Positions 1-8,068 of a DNA stretch of 64,000 nucleotides are shown one piece after another (positions within the stretch are counted from its first letter, which is position 1; each line of letters opens with the position of its first letter). Origin of the DNA: Desulfuromonas versatilis. Its GTDB lineage: Bacteria > Desulfobacterota > Desulfuromonadia > Desulfuromonadales > NIT-T3. Under the pieces are notes generated by a model that was not told the DNA's origin, made no database searches, and was given only the letters and a program-made list of their open reading frames with translations. Location of the stretch: contig NZ_AP024355.1 in NCBI RefSeq assembly GCF_019704135.1, forward strand, positions 4,347,034-4,411,033, read 5' to 3'. The position numbers and the translations under genes are program-made.

Positions 1-198
1 GGGCTCCTTCTGCTCGTAGTTGTAGGTCAGTTCCAGCTCGAAGTTTCCGCCCTGGGCCCGCAGGTAGCACAGGGTGAACTGGTGTTCGGGAAAATCGAGC
101 CTTCTGGCCACCTCGAAGCCGAAGGCCCTGGTGTAAAACTCCAGGGATTTTTCCAGGTCGAGAACGCGGATGCAGCTGTGGATCATCTGGTATTCCAT
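1..198 (-). CDS. gloA: Lactoylglutathione lyase / VOC-family glyoxalase, N-terminal part (runs off the window)
   Basis: The 66 visible codons start at an ATG preceded by GGAGGAGAT. The protein opens MEYQMIHSCIRVLDLEKSLE, followed by FYTRAFGFE and, at the edge, FELELTYNY. This is the first beta-alpha-beta-beta-beta unit of the vicinal-oxygen-chelate fold, and the ELTYN signature is typical of glyoxalase I. Glyoxalase I converts the hemithioacetal of methylglyoxal and a thiol into a lactoyl thioester in the cytoplasm. The metal-ligand His of the first unit (MIHSCIRV) is present. The C-terminal half lies outside the window, so completeness cannot be judged. Another VOC enzyme with the same fold is possible. 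Confidence 0.85.
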   Translation of the reverse strand, partial: MEYQMIHSCIRVLDLEKSLEFYTRAFGFEVARRLDFPEHQFTLCYLRAQGGNFELELTYNYEQKEP

Positions 199-331
199 CT
201 ATCTCCTCCGTTTTGAAGCGGCCGGGGAAGGCGCCGCCTGCTGGCGGCGGCCCGGCCGTGGTGTAGTATAATTGGGATATCGGAAGGATAGCAGACGGGC
301 AGGTCTGTGGCATTGAAAAAGGAGTGACCCC

Positions 332-553
332 ATGACACGGCTCGATTACCAGAACATTTGCAGCGCAGTCACCGGCGGCGAGGAAAAACAGCTGTTGAAC
401 AGCCGCTCGCACCAGGTCGGCCGTATCCTGCCCTGCCATTCGGATTATTTCAACGTCGAGGTCAACGACGGCTGGCAGGTCTGGTCGATGCAGGAATGCG
501 AAGAGCACGGCGCCCCGGCAGCGACTGTCGGCCGCGGCGAATTTCAGATCTGA
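332..553 (+). CDS. Small conserved-looking hypothetical protein (73 aa)
   Basis: The 73-codon frame has a good ribosome site (AAGGAGTGACCCC) ahead of its ATG, and a TATAAT hexamer lies about 60 bp upstream (near 267-272). The product is soluble, without a signal peptide or membrane segment. It has three cysteines (NICSAV, ILPCHS, QECEEH) and an aromatic stretch DGWQVWSM. I do not recognise the family. It stands alone between the divergent glyoxalase gene and a convergent exported-protein gene, so context gives no function. Confidence 0.7.
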   Translation: MTRLDYQNICSAVTGGEEKQLLNSRSHQVGRILPCHSDYFNVEVNDGWQVWSMQECEEHGAPAATVGRGEFQI

Positions 554-595
554 GGTGAAGCCAGGCCGCTTGCCGCGAGGGGAACGGCCCGTTTA

Positions 596-1138
596 TTACT
601 CGAAGCGACCCAGGGTCGGGTCCTCGGGCCGGGATTCGATGGGCAGCACGACGCTCGGCGCAGCCGGGGCCAGGCTCGCGGGGAGACTGCCCTCGCCCGG
701 GCCGGTGGGTGCCAGGGCGCCCGTGGTCAGCAACTGCTCCATGCGCCGCAGGCAGTCGTGCACCAGGCGTTCGCGGGCGGCGCCCGCCTCGGCCACCAGG
801 CCGGCAAGGGCCTCCCGCTGCGCTGGAGCCGCCCGCTGCAGTTGGCGTTTCAGTCGCTCGAGGGCCTGCTCGTGATCGACCAGCTGGTGCCCCAAGGCGC
901 TGCGCAGGTCGATGGCTTCCTCTTCGGCCGAAACCGGCAATTCACCGCCGGCGACCCGCGAAAGCACCAGCCGGTAGGCCTGCTCGAAGCGTTCGCGCTG
1001 GGGCGAGGGCCCCTCGGCAACCGCAAGGGCGGCCGCGGGGAGCAGAAAAATCACCAGCAGCCACACCAAAAGCCTGCGACCCAGCCGCCCCTCCCACCCG
1101 ACCCGCCGGCAAGTCATCCTCCGCTCAGTAGGTAACAT
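596..1138 (-). CDS. Exported hypothetical protein with helical/coiled-coil body
   Basis: The frame encodes up to 180 aa. A positively charged N-terminus is followed by a hydrophobic stretch (LLVWLLVIFLLPAAALA), which looks like a Sec signal peptide. The mature part is rich in Glu, Arg, Ala and Leu with heptad-like spacing (residues about 45-145), then a Pro-rich tail. No known domain is recognised. The start is uncertain. The ATG at 1138 overlaps the end of the porin gene by 14 bp, which would fit translational coupling. A second ATG at 1117 sits directly against a GGAGG, too close for a normal ribosome site. It is probably co-transcribed with the upstream porin and could be a periplasmic partner of it. 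Confidence 0.65.
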   Translation of the reverse strand: MLPTERRMTCRRVGWEGRLGRRLLVWLLVIFLLPAAALAVAEGPSPQRERFEQAYRLVLSRVAGGELPVSAEEEAIDLRSALGHQLVDHEQALERLKRQLQRAAPAQREALAGLVAEAGAARERLVHDCLRRMEQLLTTGALAPTGPGEGSLPASLAPAAPSVVLPIESRPEDPTLGRFE

Positions 1139-2351
1139 AGAGACCGGTGACGAAGCTCTCGAGGGTATCTTCGCGGGTGCCGGCGAAGTCTTCGTCGGCC
1201 TCCGCCACCTCGTAGCCGAGCTTGATGTTGGCGTTGTGCCCCTTGATGAAATAGCTCAGCCCGAAGCGCAGCAGCTGGAAGCTCCCCCGATCGCCGGGCC
1301 CGTCGCTTTCCCAGATTTCGTAGTCGATCCAGGGCTGCCAGTTGTCGATGAAATACCCGGCCTGCAGGTAGAAACCCTCGCCCTGGGCCTGCTCCCCGGT
1401 GGCCCTGCCGACACCGAGCAGACCGCCGCCATTGTCCACCAGCAGCCCGGCATCGTCGAGGTCGAGGTTGACGTAGCCGAACTCGGCGCTCAGCGACCCC
1501 GGCCCCAGGGGGTGTTCGCAAAACAGGTCGAAGCTGTACATGGCGTAATCGACGTTGTCCCCCGTCCCCTGCTCGCGGGCCACGCTGTCCTGCAGGTCGA
1601 AGGCCAGGCCGATGCCCAGGGTCTTCTTGGTTCCCAGGTAGGTCGAGGAGTTGTAGTAACCCGGTTCGGCCTCGAGGAAGTTGAACTGCACCCGCCCGGC
1701 ATAACGCTCGCTGTCGCGGCTCGATTCCTGGACCCCGTCATAGACGCCCAGGTAGTACTTGAAATGCAGCTCCGGGGAAAGGGAGTCGCTGCCGAACAGG
1801 GTCAGGCCCGTGTCGCGGACGTCGACGTCGCCGCGCAGGCCGGCGTCGAAATCGGTGAAATTGGTGTTGGTAAAGGCCAGGGGGGCCCGGGTGCCCCAGG
1901 TCAGGTTCTTGTAGGCAAGCGCCGGCCGGTCGATGGCCATCAGGGCTCCGGAACTGGTCAGGTTCTGGCGCAGCACCGGGGCCATGTTTTCACCGAGATA
2001 GAGGTGGGCCAGCTTGTGGGGCTTGAGGACGATGAAGGCGTCGATGATCCGCGCATCGGCCCCCACCCCGGGGTCCTCGGCGAACTCGGTCTGCATGAAG
2101 GCGCTGACCCATTGGGTGATGTCCGCCCCCAGGCGGATACGCGCCCGGCGCACCTTGAAATCGTCGTAGTCCTCGAAATCGCCGTCGCCGTTGCGATCCC
2201 TCTCGCTGGCCAGGTACAGGGCCTGGAGGCGGAAGCCGAGGTCGATCTGGGAGTCGTCGCTGATCTTGAGGATCGCCCCGGCCCGCACCGGAGCCGGCGC
2301 CAGGAGCAGGCCGGCCAGCAGGGCCACCGCCAGAAATGCATATCCGCGCAT
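1125..2351 (-). CDS. Phosphate-selective porin O/P family outer-membrane protein
   Basis: The 408-aa protein has a signal peptide (MRGYAFLAVALLAGLLLAPAPVRA) and a beta-barrel pattern of alternating residues. Family hallmarks include DFKVRRARIRLGADI near residue 65 and the long GLRGDVDVRDTGL region. It ends in a terminal aromatic (LYVTY), as usual for outer-membrane barrels. The start is fixed by AAGGAGGTGTGGC before the ATG. OprP/OprO proteins form anion-selective trimers that take up phosphate or polyphosphate. I see no 11-bp PhoB-like repeat in front of this copy, unlike the second porin at 21367, so it may be expressed under other conditions. Its specificity cannot be read from the sequence; some family members transport other anions. 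Confidence 0.85.
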   Translation of the reverse strand: MRGYAFLAVALLAGLLLAPAPVRAGAILKISDDSQIDLGFRLQALYLASERDRNGDGDFEDYDDFKVRRARIRLGADITQWVSAFMQTEFAEDPGVGADARIIDAFIVLKPHKLAHLYLGENMAPVLRQNLTSSGALMAIDRPALAYKNLTWGTRAPLAFTNTNFTDFDAGLRGDVDVRDTGLTLFGSDSLSPELHFKYYLGVYDGVQESSRDSERYAGRVQFNFLEAEPGYYNSSTYLGTKKTLGIGLAFDLQDSVAREQGTGDNVDYAMYSFDLFCEHPLGPGSLSAEFGYVNLDLDDAGLLVDNGGGLLGVGRATGEQAQGEGFYLQAGYFIDNWQPWIDYEIWESDGPGDRGSFQLLRFGLSYFIKGHNANIKLGYEVAEADEDFAGTREDTLESFVTGLYVTY

Positions 2352-2703
2352 GCCACACCTCCTTGAAAAAAAATCATTAGAAATTTTCCTTCATAAGCAA
2401 ACCAGAAACGGGAGGTTTTGCAAGGCGGGAGGAGGATTTTGGCGATGACACCGGCTTTGGCCCGGGGTTGAGCGGCGGATAATCTTAAGCCAGGGGAAAA
2501 ATCCTTAGCCGCGAATTTTCACCAATTGACACGAATGCTGTCGCTGTGGTGATTTAATATTGAAATGTAGGGGCGGGGGCCCCCCGCCCTGGGCGCGAGA
2601 ACCGCGTCCCTGCCACGAAAGCGAGATTTCGCTATTTATCCACCTCAGCAATAAGCGTTCGTGGCTGGCCCGGGCTTTCCGTTCACAGAAAAGGAGGGAT
2701 CGC
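2352..2703. other. Intergenic region between divergent porin and ADP-ribosylglycohydrolase genes
   Basis: This 352-bp stretch holds no supported gene. Both neighbours are transcribed outward, so it must carry both promoters. It contains a GC-rich perfect palindrome at about 2569-2588 (GGGCGGGGG/CCCCCCGCCC) with no T-run, and a TTGACA at 2526-2531. AT-rich tracts lie next to the porin start. No 11-bp PhoB-like repeat pair was found. Confidence 0.5.
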
Positions 2704-3486
2704 ATGCTCGGCGCTCTGGCCGGGGACATCATCGGCTCCCGGTTCGAATTTCATAATTACAAGGGTAAGGATTTCGACCTGTTCCACCCCGAATGCTGCT
2801 TTACCGACGACAGCGTGCACACGGTGGCCCTGGCCGAGAGTCTGCTGAGCGGGCGCGATTACGGCGAGTCGCTGCGGGAATACTTCCGGCTCTACCCGAA
2901 GGCCGGCTACGGCGGCCGCTTCCGCGCCTGGGCGGCGGGGCCCGCGGAGGGCCCCTACAACAGCTTCGGCAACGGCTCGGCCATGCGGGTCAGCCCCGTG
3001 GGGTGGTATTACGACGACCTGGATGCGGTGCTGGCGGCGGCTCGGGCCAGCGCGGCGGTCACCCACGACCATCCCGAGGGGATCAAGGGGGCCCAGGCGG
3101 TGGCGGCGGCCATCCTGCTGGCGCGCCAGGGGCGGGGCAAGGAAGAGATTCGCCGCTTCCTCGGCGAGAAATTCGGCTATCGGCTCGACCGGACCCTCGA
3201 CGAGATCCGTCCCGACTACCAGTTCGACGTCAGCTGCCAGGGGACGGTCCCCCCGGCCTTCGCCGCCTTTTTCGAGGCCGAGGATTTCGAGGACGCGGTG
3301 CGCAACGCCGTCTCCCTGGGCGGCGACAGCGACACCCTGGCCTGCATCGCCGGCAGTTTGGCCGAGGCCTTCTACGGGCAGGTGCCTGGGGCGATTCGGC
3401 GGGAGGTCTTCAGGCGCCTGGATCGGCGGCTGGCGCGGATCACCCGGGAATTTCTCGAGCGGACCGGCCGGGGCGCAAGCAATTGA
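2704..3486 (+). CDS. ADP-ribosylglycohydrolase family protein (DraG-like)
   Basis: The 260-aa protein starts at an ATG 5 bp after AAGGAGGGA. Longer upstream in-frame codons lack a ribosome site and are not used here. Hallmarks are the N-terminal LAGDIIGS, the metal-binding FTDDSVHT (about residue 37) and the C-terminal GGDSDTLACIAGSLAEAFYG, which holds the second cluster of di-metal ligands. The family hydrolyses ADP-ribose from modified proteins, or related O-acyl-ADP-ribose or ADP-ribosyl-arginine bonds, using two Mg or Mn ions. No dinitrogenase or DraT gene is nearby, so a nitrogenase-specific role is not supported. Confidence 0.88.
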   Translation: MLGALAGDIIGSRFEFHNYKGKDFDLFHPECCFTDDSVHTVALAESLLSGRDYGESLREYFRLYPKAGYGGRFRAWAAGPAEGPYNSFGNGSAMRVSPVGWYYDDLDAVLAAARASAAVTHDHPEGIKGAQAVAAAILLARQGRGKEEIRRFLGEKFGYRLDRTLDEIRPDYQFDVSCQGTVPPAFAAFFEAEDFEDAVRNAVSLGGDSDTLACIAGSLAEAFYGQVPGAIRREVFRRLDRRLARITREFLERTGRGASN

Positions 3487-3655
3487 CCGGGACCCGGGCA
3501 CCGGGCGGGCCAATCCCGGTTAATTTCCCCGCCAAGGGTTGACTTCCCCGGGGATGGTGGTATTTGGAGTCACAGGCCTGTTTTTTGCATAATAATGAAA
3601 AAAACAACGCCGGGAGGCAGTTAGGCCCGACCACAGCTGCGACAGGAGACCAGCC

Positions 3656-3829
3656 ATGACCATTCACCTGCCCCTTGAGCAAATTTTAGGCAGAAACCCC
3701 AAGGAAGTGGGCAAAATCCTCCGCGCCCAGGGGATCGACCCCGACCTTCCCTACCGCGCCACCTTCACCTATACGGAAGTCACCATCGAGCAGGAGCCCC
3801 AGCCCCCGCGGATTTCCTCCACCCACTGA
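3656..3829 (+). CDS. Small hypothetical protein (57 aa)
   Basis: This short frame has an AGGAG ribosome site seven bases before its ATG and begins MTIHLPLEQILGRNPKEVGK. The middle (KILRAQGIDPDLPYRATFTY) contains an amphipathic helix, and the tail is proline-rich. No domain is recognised. The N-terminus somewhat resembles short helical regulators, but that is not enough for an assignment. It stands alone and converges with the PhzF-family gene. A strong hairpin between the two (3861-3881) may separate their transcripts. Confidence 0.6.
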   Translation: MTIHLPLEQILGRNPKEVGKILRAQGIDPDLPYRATFTYTEVTIEQEPQPPRISSTH

Positions 3830-3860
3830 CCCCCGGGCTGCGCGTCGCTCTTCGATTCTC

Positions 3861-3881
3861 CCCCCGCCGGAAACCGGCGGG
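3861..3881. terminator. GC-rich hairpin between convergent genes
   Basis: An inverted repeat CCCCGCCGG-AAA-CCGGCGGGG lies in the 122-bp gap between two convergent genes. It has no T-run on either side, so it is not a canonical intrinsic terminator. It could still stabilise 3' ends or act in a factor-dependent way. Confidence 0.45.
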
Positions 3882-3951
3882 GCTGCTGCCGCCAGCCTGC
3901 CGGGCGGTCTCCAACCGGGGGAGCGGCCCGCAGCCGGCGGACCGCTTTGCC

Positions 3952-4731
3952 TCAGACGGTGATCGTACCCTCCAGGTAGATGGCCGCCTCTCCGGCGATT
4001 TTCACCCGTTCGCCCAGATCCTCGCAGAACAGGGTCCCTCCCCGCTCCGATACCTGCAGCGCCTGCAGCGCCTTTTTCCCCAAGCGGTCCGCCCAATAGG
4101 GGATCAGGGTGCAATGGGCGCTGCCGGTCACGGGGTCTTCGTCTATGCCGATGGCCGGGGCGAAAAAGCGGGACACGAAATCGGCGCTCTCCCCCGGAGC
4201 GCTGGCGATGACCCCCAGGCAGTCGAGGCGCGCCAGGGTCCTGAAGTCGGGGCTCAGCTCGCGGACCTGGGCTTCGCTGGCGAAGACCGCCAGGTAATCC
4301 CGGGCCTTGAACAGGGCGAGGGGCGCCGCGCCCAGCCCCTGGACCAGCCCATCGGGGACGCTGCAGGGGACCGCGGGGCGCGCGGGGAAATCCATGGCCA
4401 GCAACGCCCCCTCGCGGCGCACTACGAGGGGCCCGCTGCGGGTGGAGAAGCGCACTTCGGGGAGGTGGATATTGAGGTAGTGGAACACCACGTAGGCGGC
4501 GGCGAGGGTGGCGTGTCCGCAGAGATCGATCTCGACCTTCGGGGTAAACCAGCGCAGCTCGTACTGTTCGCCGCGGGAGACCAGAAAGGCCGTCTCGGCA
4601 AGGTTGTTCTCGGCCGCGATGGCCTGCAGCAGCTGGTCCTCGGGCCAGCTGACCAGCGGGCAGACCGCGGCGGGGTTGCCGCCGAAGACCTCGGCGGCAA
4701 AGGCATCGACCTGGTAAATGGGTATCCTCAT
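3952..4731 (-). CDS. PhzF-family isomerase/epimerase
   Basis: The 259-aa protein starts MRIPIYQVDAFA after a GAGGAG site. An ATG 48 bp upstream has no ribosome site. Family motifs are all present: VFGGNPAAVCPL, the catalytic-Glu region NNLAETAFLV (about residue 43), the turn DLCGHATLAAA (about residue 70) and DPVTGSAHC in the second half. PhzF-fold enzymes are two-domain isomerases related to diaminopimelate epimerase. Most bacterial members act on unknown substrates, and no phenazine gene is present. The gene is just downstream of phoU and reads the same way, but the PhzF start to phoU stop gap is about 80 bp, so read-through from the pst operon is possible. Confidence 0.88.
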   Translation of the reverse strand: MRIPIYQVDAFAAEVFGGNPAAVCPLVSWPEDQLLQAIAAENNLAETAFLVSRGEQYELRWFTPKVEIDLCGHATLAAAYVVFHYLNIHLPEVRFSTRSGPLVVRREGALLAMDFPARPAVPCSVPDGLVQGLGAAPLALFKARDYLAVFASEAQVRELSPDFRTLARLDCLGVIASAPGESADFVSRFFAPAIGIDEDPVTGSAHCTLIPYWADRLGKKALQALQVSERGGTLFCEDLGERVKIAGEAAIYLEGTITV

Positions 4732-4812
4732 GACAGCTCCTCGCTCTGGGAAAGGCCTTGCCGGGCATTTTGAGCCCAAGCATTAGGAGCTGTCAAGAAA
4801 ACAAATGCCCGG

Positions 4813-5478
4813 CTACTTCCCCCAGCTTTTCACGTGGCGCACGATCTCACCCTCGATCATGTAGTAGACGTCCTCGGCGATGTTGGTGGCCAGGTCGGCG
4901 ATCCGCTCCAGGTGCCGGGAGACCGTGAGGTACTGGCTGAGCGGCTCGAGGTTCTCGGGATGGGCGAGGATCTCCTGCTTGATCAGGCTGAAGTTGTCCT
5001 TGTGCTGCTGGTCGATCTCGTCGTCGAGCTCCAGCACCTTGTGGGCCAGCCGGGTATCCATCTGCACCAGGCAGTCGAGGCTCCCCTTGAGCATGGCCTG
5101 GGCCTTGCCGGCCATCCCCAGGTAGTCGAAGGGGGCCGCAATGCGGGGCCCGGCGGCCAGGGCGACGGACCGCTCGGCGATGTTGCTGGCCAGATCCCCG
5201 ATGCGCTCCAGGTCGTTGTTGATCTTCATCACCGCGATGATGTAGCGCAGGTCGATGGCCACCGGCTGGTGCAGGGCGAGCACCTTGAGGCACTCTTCCT
5301 CGAGCTCGACCTCCATCTGATTGATCTTCTCGTCGGTGCTGATGACCTTCTGGGCCAGCGGCACGTCGTTCTTCTCCAGGGCGCGGGTGGCCTGCTGGAC
5401 CCCCTCCTCGACCACGGCGCTGAGGGTCAGTAGCTGTTTTTTCAGCCTGTCGAGTTCTTTCTGCATCAATTGCGTCAT
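4813..5478 (-). CDS. phoU: Phosphate-specific transport system accessory protein PhoU
   Basis: The 221-aa all-helical protein has the two PhoU repeats, each with the acidic metal-binding motif: DEKINQMEVELEEECL near residue 50 and DDEIDQQHKD near residue 150. It is the normal family length. PhoU binds the PstSCAB transporter and PhoR, and keeps the Pho response off when phosphate is plentiful. It follows pstB by 12 bp at the end of the pst operon, as in most bacteria. Confidence 0.95.
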   Translation of the reverse strand: MTQLMQKELDRLKKQLLTLSAVVEEGVQQATRALEKNDVPLAQKVISTDEKINQMEVELEEECLKVLALHQPVAIDLRYIIAVMKINNDLERIGDLASNIAERSVALAAGPRIAAPFDYLGMAGKAQAMLKGSLDCLVQMDTRLAHKVLELDDEIDQQHKDNFSLIKQEILAHPENLEPLSQYLTVSRHLERIADLATNIAEDVYYMIEGEIVRHVKSWGK

Positions 5479-5490
5479 ACCTGAGCCCCC

Positions 5491-6285
5491 TTAACCGAAC
5501 CGGCCGGTGATATAGTCTTCGGTCTGCTTGTTTTTCGGCTTCATGAATATCTTCTTGGTCAACCCGTACTCGACCAGCAGCCCTTCGTAGAGAAACGCGG
5601 TGTAGTCGGAAACCCGGGCGGCCTGCTGCATGTTGTGGGTGACGATGATGATGGTGTAGTCCTGGCGCAGCTCGCCGATCAGGTCCTCGACCCTGGCGGT
5701 GGACTTGGGGTCGAGGGCGCTGCAGGGCTCGTCCATGAGAATCACCTCGGGGTTGACGGCAATGGCCCGGGCGATGCAGAGCCGCTGCTGCTGCCCCCCC
5801 GAAAGCCCCAGGGCGCTCTGGGTCAGCCGGTCCTTGACCTCGTCCCAGAGAGCCGCCCCCTTGAGGCTTTTCTCAACCGCCTCGTCGAGCACCGCCTTGT
5901 TGTTGACCCCGGCGATGCGCAGCCCGTAGATGACGTTCTCGTAGATCGACTTGGGAAACGGGTTGGATTTCTGGAACACCATCCCGACCCGGCGGCGCAG
6001 CTCGATGACGTCCATCGACGAGGAGTAGATGTCCGCGCCGTTGATCTTGATGCTCCCCTCCACCCGGGTGCCGTCCACCAGGTCGTTCATCCGGTTGAGG
6101 CAGCGCAGGAAGGTCGACTTGCCGCACCCCGAAGGGCCGATCAGGGCGGTCACCTTGCGCCGGGGGAAGGCCAGGCTGATATTGTACAACGCCTGGGCAT
6201 TGCCGTAGAAGAAATTGAGCTTTTCGGCCTCGATGACCGGTGTTTCCAGGGTCGCGGCGATGTTGTCTTGGCTGAGTTGATCCAC
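5491..6285 (-). CDS. pstB: Phosphate ABC transporter ATP-binding protein PstB
   Basis: The 264-aa ATPase has Walker [10 protein letters not shown] (about residue 52), Q-loop [16 protein letters not shown], the PstB-specific signature [14 protein letters not shown], and Walker [14 protein letters not shown]. The H-loop sits at VTHNMQQA. It energises phosphate import through PstC and PstA at the inner membrane. It is separated from pstA by about 100 bp containing a long inverted repeat (6323-6385), which is unusual inside a pst operon. Confidence 0.97.
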   Translation of the reverse strand: MDQLSQDNIAATLETPVIEAEKLNFFYGNAQALYNISLAFPRRKVTALIGPSGCGKSTFLRCLNRMNDLVDGTRVEGSIKINGADIYSSSMDVIELRRRVGMVFQKSNPFPKSIYENVIYGLRIAGVNNKAVLDEAVEKSLKGAALWDEVKDRLTQSALGLSGGQQQRLCIARAIAVNPEVILMDEPCSALDPKSTARVEDLIGELRQDYTIIIVTHNMQQAARVSDYTAFLYEGLLVEYGLTKKIFMKPKNKQTEDYITGRFG

Positions 6286-6322
6286 TTGGGTACCTCTGCA
6301 GATAAAAAGAATTCAGGAGACA

Positions 6323-6385
6323 GAATCCAGAATTCAGAAGAAACCGGTTGGCTTTTCTGACTCCTGGATTCTGAATTCTGGATTC
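6323..6385. repeat. Inverted repeat between pstA and pstB
   Basis: Two perfect 16-bp arms (6323-6338 GAATCCAGAATTCAGA and its complement at 6370-6385) enclose a 31-bp spacer. The right arm plus flank repeats, in inverted orientation, the 30-bp word found between pstC and pstA at 7994-8023. In pst mRNA this would form a stable hairpin that could tune pstB-phoU expression. There is no T-run, so it is not a typical terminator. Confidence 0.8.
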
Positions 6386-6389
6386 GGTC

Positions 6390-7982
6390 TTAAAACGTCC
6401 CGTAGGTGAAGCGCTTTTTCATCCGGTTGCGCAGGGTGATGGCGACGCTGCTCATCACCAGCACGATCAGCACCAGCAGCAGCGTGGTCACGAACACCAT
6501 GGGCTTGGCGGCTTCGACGTTGGGCGACTGGAAGCCGATGTCGTAGATGTGAAAACCCAGGTGCATGAACTTGCGGTCCAGGTGCAGAAAGGGGAAAGTC
6601 CCGTCCAGCGGCAGCGCCGGCGCCAGCTTGACGACCCCGGTGATCATCAGCGGGGCCACCTCCCCGGCGGCGCGGGCCATGGCCAGGATCAGGCCGGTCA
6701 TGATCCCCGGCGAGGCCATCGGCAGCAGCGTACGGCACAGGGTCTGGAACTTGGTCGCCCCCAGCGCCAGCGACCCCTCGCGGACCCCGGCGGGGATCGC
6801 TCCCAGGGCCTCCTCGGTGGCGACGATCACCACCGGCACGGTGAGCAGCGCCAGGGTCAGGCTGGCCCAGAGAATGCCCCCGGTGCCGAAGGTGGGGCTG
6901 GGCAGGCGCTCGGGGAAAAACAGCTGGTCGATGGTGGCGCCGATGCCGTAGACGAAGAACCCGAGGCCGAAAATCCCGTAAACGATGGAGGGGATGCCGG
7001 CCAGGTTGTTGACGGCGATGCGCACGATGCGCACCACCGGCCCGTCTTTGGCGTACTCGCGCAGGTAGACCGCGGCGATCACCCCCAGAGGGAAGGATAC
7101 CAGGCTCATCAGGAAGATCAGCATGACGGTGCCGAAGATCGCCGGGTACAGCCCCCCCTCGGTATTGGCCTCGCGGGGCTCGCCGAGGATCAGTTCCTTG
7201 AGCTTGCTCAGGTAGAACAGGCTCTTCTCGCCCCAGCCCATCTGGTTGGGCTGGTACAGGCGCACGATGTGGGACAGGGGGATCAGCTTCTCGGTCCCCG
7301 CGACATCGGTAAACAGCGCCTTGTAGCGCTCCATGTCCTTGACCGCCTCGCCCTGCAGGGCCACCAGCTGATCGAAATCCTGGCGGACGATGGTTCGCTG
7401 GCGCTTGACCCGGGTCACCTCGGGGCTCTCCGCGGCAACGCCCCGGTATTCGAGCTTCAGCAGCTCGAGACGCAGCCGTTCCATCTCCCGGCTCAGGCCG
7501 GCGACGCGGTGATTGTAATCGGCAACCAGCGCATGCTTCTGCGCCACCACCTCGAGGGCCCGGTTCAGCTGCGCCAGGGGCGCTCCCCCGGCGGCGGCTT
7601 CGGGAACCTCCACCCGCTGCAGCAGCCCGTAGAAGTTGCCGTACTCCTCGCGCTCCAGGGCGATCAACTCCTCGGGATAGCTCTGCTGGGCGATCTTCGC
7701 CTCGTCCAGCCAGCGAAAATCGAGCCCGTAGAGATCGCGATTGCCGGTCTTGAGCTGCAGCCGCTCCCCCTCGCCCGAAGGCAGGGGCTCGCGCTGCAGG
7801 ATCTCGCCGGCGACCCGGCCGCCGTCGCGCAGCTCCAGAAGCGCTACGTTTGAGGGCCAGAAGACCCCCAGGCCGTTGACCATGACCACCACCACCAGGG
7901 CCAGGGCGATCAGCAGGGTCAGCGCCAGCGCCGCTCCGGTTGCCCAGACGAATGGTTCACCTTCTCGGAAAAACTTTTTCAT
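6390..7982 (-). CDS. pstA: Phosphate ABC transporter permease PstA, extended form
   Basis: The 530-aa protein is much longer than the ~290-aa E. coli PstA. Membrane helix 1 (about 15-37) is followed by a roughly 240-residue segment before the permease core. The segment (about 40-280) contains a likely coiled coil around AGLSREMERLRLELLKLEY. The core from about 285 to 520 carries the ABC-permease coupling loop GSLALGATKFQTLCRTLLP. Extended PstA proteins pair with extended PstC proteins in other proteobacteria, as here. The segment between helices 1 and 2 is predicted to face the periplasm. Confidence 0.93.
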   Translation of the reverse strand: MKKFFREGEPFVWATGAALALTLLIALALVVVVMVNGLGVFWPSNVALLELRDGGRVAGEILQREPLPSGEGERLQLKTGNRDLYGLDFRWLDEAKIAQQSYPEELIALEREEYGNFYGLLQRVEVPEAAAGGAPLAQLNRALEVVAQKHALVADYNHRVAGLSREMERLRLELLKLEYRGVAAESPEVTRVKRQRTIVRQDFDQLVALQGEAVKDMERYKALFTDVAGTEKLIPLSHIVRLYQPNQMGWGEKSLFYLSKLKELILGEPREANTEGGLYPAIFGTVMLIFLMSLVSFPLGVIAAVYLREYAKDGPVVRIVRIAVNNLAGIPSIVYGIFGLGFFVYGIGATIDQLFFPERLPSPTFGTGGILWASLTLALLTVPVVIVATEEALGAIPAGVREGSLALGATKFQTLCRTLLPMASPGIMTGLILAMARAAGEVAPLMITGVVKLAPALPLDGTFPFLHLDRKFMHLGFHIYDIGFQSPNVEAAKPMVFVTTLLLVLIVLVMSSVAITLRNRMKKRFTYGTF

Positions 7983-7993
7983 GGTTTATATCC

Positions 7994-8023
7994 AGAATCC
8001 AGAATTCAGAAGCCAGGAGTCAG
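7994..8023. repeat. Intergenic repeat word between pstC and pstA
   Basis: The word AGAATCCAGAATTCAGAAG followed by CCAGGAGTCAG recurs, nearly identical, on the opposite strand between pstA and pstB (6357-6386). It is followed by a short array of CCTCAC-like units (8035-8063). Such words resemble dispersed intergenic repeats. Their function is unknown. Confidence 0.7.
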
Positions 8024-8068
8024 GGGGTTTTTCTCGCCTCACTCCTCACACCTCACGCCTCACGGCAG

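Noticed and set aside
2352-2520. CTAAG and CTTAA words upstream of the first porin
   Set aside because: They are about 19-20 bp apart, not 11 or 22, so they do not form a PhoB-type repeat.
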